Shown in pieces: positions 7,319 through 10,577 of a stretch of DNA of 10,577 bases. The stretch lies in NCBI GenBank assembly GCA_966211305.1, contig CBIHPC010000214.1, positions 1-10,577 of the forward strand, written 5' to 3'. The number at the start of each line of letters is the position of its first letter. Positions within the stretch are counted from its first letter, which is position 1. Under the pieces are notes generated by a model that saw nothing but the letters and a program-made list of their open reading frames with translations, had not been told where the DNA came from and ran no database searches. The DNA is from Niastella sp966211305 (GTDB lineage Bacteria; Bacteroidota; Bacteroidia; Chitinophagales; Chitinophagaceae). The position numbers were made by a program, and so were the translations under genes.

Positions 7319-7357
7319 CCACAAAAAAAGGATCGCGTAAGCGGTCCTTTTTTGTGG
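7319..7357. terminator. Bidirectional intrinsic terminator, 3' of the lyase gene
   Basis: The arms CCACAAAAAAAGGATCGC and GCGGTCCTTTTTTGTGG pair almost completely around a GTAA tetraloop, with one bulged A and one G-T wobble. The A-run on the left arm and T-run on the right arm provide a U-tract in both directions. On the minus strand it lies 17 bases after the stop of the polysaccharide lyase gene, which it most likely terminates. Confidence 0.88.
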
Positions 7358-7374
7358 TTGTACAGGTGTTGCTG

Positions 7375-8640
7375 TTATTTTACAAACGTAAAAGTGATCG
7401 TTTTTGAATTTCCGGCAGTGCCTTCTGCATCATCTTCGGTGTAAGGCGTGGCTTTTAACGTATAAGTGCCCAGTGCCGGCGGGTTCCAGTTGCCATAGTA
7501 ATAATTGCCATCGTCATCGTCGCCATGCAACGCATAGGGTGATTCACTGTCTGTATATCTCCTGCTTTGTTCACCGCTTAATTCCATCTTTACGCTGGCG
7601 CTGGGGGTAGTAGTAGTTACCCTGATATTCACTTTGGTTAGTCCGAGCTCGCTCAGGCTGATCGTTTGTCCGTTGGTGATCGACATTACTTCTTTTTCAG
7701 TATCGGCGTTGACGAGCCTGAAATCGGTAATGCTCATAGTGGTGGTTGAGGTGGCAGACGATGTAGGTGCGGAAACAGGCTCAGTGGTGGCGGTAGGCGT
7801 GGTATAGTTCGGTTTCGGCGCCATATCTTCATAGGTTGCCCATTCATTACCTATTTTGATGTCGTCATAATAAAGTACCCTCAGGCTGGTTTCAGTAGTA
7901 CTGCTGCCGTTCCAGTCAGATTTATAAATGCCCATTTTCAGGTAGGGATAATGAAAATCATCATCTCTGAGACTATACATGTTGGCGCCACTCCGGTTCA
8001 GGATCTTTACACCGTTGCGCCAGAACTCGATCAATCCGTCGGAACCAGAGGAATGTTTAACATGCATAACATAGGCCTGCCATTTATCCTTTTCAAAAAC
8101 ACCCAGGTCAACCCAACTGCCCAGTATTCTTATATACAACCGGTCTCTCCTTACCCTCAGGCAAAGCGCTGGGGTTTCGCCGCCGCCCTGGTGCCACTGG
8201 GAAAGAACTTCATCGTCTTCATCGTACTTATATTGAGCCGATGGGGCATACACCGCATAAGAATACCAACGGTTAAGGCTTGTAATTGGAGGAAAACTGA
8301 GCTCGGCTCTCGTGCCGCCATTAGTTTCACGGTCGCCTGACCTTAACTCAAAGCGCGCACATTTGGAGCCCTGAAAAACAGGGTCAGTTACGGCTGTAAT
8401 TCCATAGGAGGTGGATGTTTGCCTGCTTACCCCAATGCTTAGCCAGGTAAGCAACTCGATATTGTCGGCCCAAACAAGGCTTAGTAACGAGCTGATCCGT
8501 GCCGTTGACGTGCTGTTCACCAGCGTTTCATCGTCGACAGGTTCAGTTATTTCTTTTTTACAGGATACGAGAGATGCTACGATCAAAGAGATGGCCAGCA
8601 ACCGCCGGTTGTAACGGAAGAAATTGTGTGATTTGTACAT
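7375..8640 (-). CDS. Surface lipoprotein polysaccharide lyase, heparin-lyase-I-like fold, with Ig-like C-terminal module
   Basis: This 421-residue protein is a predicted lipoprotein: hydrophobic segment 14-26, lipobox LVSC with C27, then KKE. Residues about 85-270 resemble the PF14099 polysaccharide lyase domain (beta-jelly roll of heparin lyase I and glucuronan-lyase-type enzymes), which cleaves uronic-acid glycans by beta-elimination. Supporting elements are CARFELRSGDRE (94-105), GGTRAEL (108-114), EVLSQWHQGG (144-153), VDLGVFEKDKWQAYVMHVK (177-195), GLIEFWRNGVKI (202-213) and YLKMGIYKSDW (233-243). R111, Q148, H150, Y239 and K240 are candidate active-site residues by position only. A Thr/Ser/Pro-rich linker (about 278-302) leads to a C-terminal module (303-421, ITDFRLVNADTEKEV to GTYTLKATPYTEDD) of a recurrent Ig-like type in secreted Bacteroidota enzymes. 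The ATG at 8640 is chosen because the signal peptide begins there; the frame stays open to 8811. It converges on susD and may belong to the same utilisation locus. The substrate is unresolved. Confidence 0.85.
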   Translation of the reverse strand: MYKSHNFFRYNRRLLAISLIVASLVSCKKEITEPVDDETLVNSTSTARISSLLSLVWADNIELLTWLSIGVSRQTSTSYGITAVTDPVFQGSKCARFELRSGDRETNGGTRAELSFPPITSLNRWYSYAVYAPSAQYKYDEDDEVLSQWHQGGGETPALCLRVRRDRLYIRILGSWVDLGVFEKDKWQAYVMHVKHSSGSDGLIEFWRNGVKILNRSGANMYSLRDDDFHYPYLKMGIYKSDWNGSSTTETSLRVLYYDDIKIGNEWATYEDMAPKPNYTTPTATTEPVSAPTSSATSTTTMSITDFRLVNADTEKEVMSITNGQTISLSELGLTKVNIRVTTTTPSASVKMELSGEQSRRYTDSESPYALHGDDDDGNYYYGNWNPPALGTYTLKATPYTEDDAEGTAGNSKTITFTFVK

Positions 8641-8987
8641 TAGTTTTTCATTTGAGGTTATCAATAAGAAAATATATCCCGCTCGCATCATCAGTGTATT
8701 TTTAAAACTGTGATACGTTATAAATTTTTCTCCCGGGCTAAACAGGTGATTGCATAACCTGCCTGCCCGGCCAATATGTATTGATTTTTGCCGGTGCCGT
8801 GGGAAACTCAATAAAAAATACCAGGAATGAAATCAGTCGGCCGTTTACCTGGACTATACATGTTTCTGTGAAAAACAAAAACTGTTGGAATGCGTCTGTT
8901 TTGACGCTCCTGTTACTGTTATACTTACGGTGTAGGGGGAGGGGTAATTGTAGTTTGGTTAGGTTACACGGAAAAGGTAAGAATGGT

Positions 8988-8995
8988 CAAATATA
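8988..8995 (-). promoter_or_regulatory. Candidate -7 element for the lyase gene
   Basis: On the minus strand this reads TATATTTG, an exact match to the Bacteroidota -7 consensus TAnnTTTG. It is the only exact match I found on that strand between the two minus-strand genes. The -33 region is T-rich (TTTTC repeats) but has no TTTG. Transcription would begin near 8981 and run to the lyase start at 8640. Confidence 0.4.
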
Positions 8996-9010
8996 GGGGA
9001 ACAGGAATTG

Positions 9011-9048
9011 AAAAGAAAAAGAAAAAGCCTTTACAGGGTGGAAAAGGC
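9011..9048 (-). terminator. Possible minus-strand terminator-like hairpin
   Basis: GCCTTT (9027-9032) pairs with AAAGGC (9043-9048) around a ten-base loop. Read on the minus strand, the stem is followed by a T-rich tract interrupted by C (9011-9026). The stem is short and the loop large, so this is a weaker candidate than the hairpin at 9236-9261, which already lies nearer the end of the upstream minus-strand gene. It could be a back-up terminator. Confidence 0.3.
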
Positions 9049-9235
9049 CCGCTGTGAGGAATACGCATACCCGCATAAACTGGCAGAATGCCTGAACCCT
9101 TATTTATTTGTTGTAAATAATCAATTTTTTTTAACTGCTATAAGTGAATATGTGTGTATGTTACAACTGCTACAAAACGCATATTGCTTTACATATAAAC
9201 TAAATCGTATGTTTAGTCGATGCATTCAACAGCAT

Positions 9236-9261
9236 AAAAAAGCTGGATAGACATCCAGCTT
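9236..9261 (-). terminator. Intrinsic terminator of the beta-helix/T9SS gene
   Basis: A perfect nine-base-pair stem, AAGCTGGAT (9240-9248) with ATCCAGCTT (9253-9261), closes a four-base loop. On the minus strand the stem runs into a T-run (9236-9241). It lies 63 bases beyond the stop codon of the gene that ends at 9325, in the right orientation to terminate it. Confidence 0.85.
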
Positions 9262-9324
9262 CGTGTAAATCAGACCTATGAAAGCGTTATGAAAAGTTAT
9301 TTATTCAATAAACTGTTGAAGTGT

Positions 9325-10577
9325 TTATCTTATAAGGTTTAAGCTGCCTTTTTTAGTTATTGTTCTGTTATCGTTCAATCGCAATGTAGCTACGTACACA
9401 TAGATGCCAACCGGTTGCGGCTTCCCCTTGTAAGCGCCATCCCAACCGGCGCCCGGGTCGCTGGTTTCAAATACTTTTTGTCCCCATTGATTAAATATCA
9501 TCAGCCGCATTGTCTTCACTACATTGCTGTATACTTTGAACACATCATCCTGCCCATTGCCATTTGGCGTGAACATGTTGGGGAAGAATACCTGGTCATC
9601 GAGCGTCTGGCTTCTCAGGCGTTGGGAGAATACCGGTGGACAATCATATCTTGTACCAAGGGCCTGTACAATGAGGCCGGTGGTATCGAGACCCGATAAA
9701 CCGGTTACGATATGGGTAGTGCCCGTTTTTCCGGAAGAAGGAACATCCCAGTTTGTGCCATTACGCGAAACCAGATAACCGGTGGCGTTAGCAACCGCAT
9801 TCCATTTAAAACGAAGGGTATTGCCGCTGACAGAATCTACTGTTAGTTCGATCGCACCAAGCGGGTAGCAAATGGTGAATTCGTATGCACCGATATCGGG
9901 TCTTATCACACTTCGGGTACTGTCGTTGATATCGCGTGGAATAGTTGTTACCGGCATACCGCGGTTTTCGAAAGGTACCAAACCTGGCGTAAGATCGCCG
10001 CCGGGTGCATTGATATAACCGGGATCGATGCTTACCGAGTTGGTATCTTTTCTAACCGCCATCCAGTCGCTCAGCTGCGCATAGCTCTTTCCGGCCATAA
10101 TGCCGGTATTATTGATTCCGGTTGAAGCAGCTATGAAATAGTTATTGTAATCAGATATAAGGTCGTTATCGGTTCCGTTTATAAAAATACCTGTTTTTGT
10201 TCCGGCGCCGCCTCTCCTTATGGTAATACAATTATTCCTGAACTCTGAGCCAACGGTGGGGTTACCCATTAAAGCAATACCACCCGTCATGATACCGGCA
10301 TTGGTAGTACCGGTTGAATCGTCGAGCGAAACCGTGTTGTGATATATTTTCAGGTGGTTCGAGTTTCTTGTGTAAATACCGTACTGACGGCCTACACCGT
10401 AAAAATTATACATTGCATTGTTGCTGATTATGCCGGGTGAGGCAGCCATACCGGCTACTGTTTCAAAGTGAATACCGTGCGCTTCTACCGTAGCCACTTT
10501 GCCGTTATAGATAAGGTCATGCACTTTATTCCTTGAGATCTGCATGCCATGCGACGTAACCCCGAAGGAATACGATT
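9325..10577 (-). CDS. Secreted beta-helix protein with Fn3-like domain and type B T9SS sorting domain (5' end outside window)
   Basis: The frame is open through the right edge, so this is the C-terminal 416 residues of a longer protein. An ATG at 10545 is not a convincing start: the ten codons visible before it continue the same repeat texture. Numbering from that Met, residues 1-223 look like parallel beta-helix coils (HGIHFETVAG, SNNAMYNFYG, QYGIYTRNSNHLKIYHNTVS, NNCITIRR, GIFINGTDND, SDYNNYF) ending in DIGAYEF. Such helices are common in polysaccharide lyases, hydrolases and adhesins. Residues about 229-315 resemble an Fn3-type beta-sandwich (LRFKWNAVANATGYLVSRNG). Residues 316-406 are the gliding-motility-associated/CHU_C-type C-terminal domain (FPNMFTPNGNGQDDVF, MIFNQWGQKVFE, GWDG, PVGIYVYVATL, KKGSLNLIR), a type B signal for the type IX secretion system. 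It is therefore exported and probably surface-attached or released. Catalytic activity cannot be judged from this part. Confidence 0.9.
   Translation of the reverse strand, partial: SYSFGVTSHGMQISRNKVHDLIYNGKVATVEAHGIHFETVAGMAASPGIISNNAMYNFYGVGRQYGIYTRNSNHLKIYHNTVSLDDSTGTTNAGIMTGGIALMGNPTVGSEFRNNCITIRRGGAGTKTGIFINGTDNDLISDYNNYFIAASTGINNTGIMAGKSYAQLSDWMAVRKDTNSVSIDPGYINAPGGDLTPGLVPFENRGMPVTTIPRDINDSTRSVIRPDIGAYEFTICYPLGAIELTVDSVSGNTLRFKWNAVANATGYLVSRNGTNWDVPSSGKTGTTHIVTGLSGLDTTGLIVQALGTRYDCPPVFSQRLRSQTLDDQVFFPNMFTPNGNGQDDVFKVYSNVVKTMRLMIFNQWGQKVFETSDPGAGWDGAYKGKPQPVGIYVYVATLRLNDNRTITKKGSLNLIR

Larger units (their letters stand above)
8641..9324. other. Long non-coding stretch between two minus-strand genes
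   Basis: These 684 bases separate the lyase start from the stop of the beta-helix gene. I see no supportable protein gene: the open frames are short, start with TTG or lie out of context, and none resembles a known family. Identified elements are a candidate minus-strand promoter (8988-8995), a terminator-like hairpin (9011-9048) and a clear minus-strand terminator (9236-9261). A promoter at 8988 would leave a lyase mRNA leader of roughly 340 bases. Confidence 0.5.

Noticed and set aside
8641..8811. Extension of the lyase start upstream to 8811
   Set aside because: It would bury the lipoprotein signal peptide 57 residues inside the protein; the start at 8640 gives a textbook lipobox at C27.
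9008..9250. An 80-codon plus-strand open frame after an A/G-rich run
   Set aside because: It starts with TTG, resembles no family, has cysteine- and tyrosine-rich composition typical of random translation, and runs into the minus-strand terminator hairpin.

Overview
The window looks like a chromosomal segment of a Bacteroidota bacterium, most likely in or near the family Chitinophagaceae (Chitinophaga/Niastella type). I base this on protein families, not on a database search. The evidence is a SusC/SusD pair with an upstream ECF sigma factor and FecR anti-sigma factor, a type IX secretion (gliding-type) C-terminal domain, moderate GC, and start codons without Shine-Dalgarno sequences.

Layout. 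Positions 157-7055 on the + strand form an apparent four-gene unit: ECF sigma factor (157-717), FecR-type anti-sigma factor (795-2039), TonB-dependent SusC-like transporter with an N-terminal STN signalling domain (2241-5537), and SusD-like surface glycan-binding lipoprotein (5559-7055). A strong intrinsic terminator follows (7081-7111). A 319-base gap separates it from a convergent minus-strand gene (7375-8640) for a lipoprotein with a heparin-lyase-I-like polysaccharide lyase domain and a C-terminal Ig-like module. The two transcription units are closed off by back-to-back terminators. A 684-base non-coding stretch (8641-9324) follows. It holds a candidate promoter for the lyase gene and a clear minus-strand terminator. 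The last gene (9325 to beyond the right edge, minus strand) encodes the C-terminal part of a large secreted beta-helix protein with an Fn3-like domain and a type B T9SS sorting domain.

How the genes work together. By analogy with FecA/FecR/FecI systems, glycan binding to SusC/SusD would be sensed through the STN domain, passed to FecR in the inner membrane, and would release the sigma factor to transcribe susC/susD. The nearby surface lyase, and possibly the secreted beta-helix protein, would cut the polysaccharide into importable pieces. The presence of a lyase points to a uronic-acid-containing glycan, but the substrate cannot be read from the sequence.

Most of the window is a conventional glycan-utilisation locus. 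The least ordinary signal is a cluster of five short arrays with an exact 7-base period but different unit sequences, packed into about 480 bases (1643-2124). Three lie inside the fecR coding sequence, where they coincide with a lengthened linker, and two lie in the fecR-susC gap.
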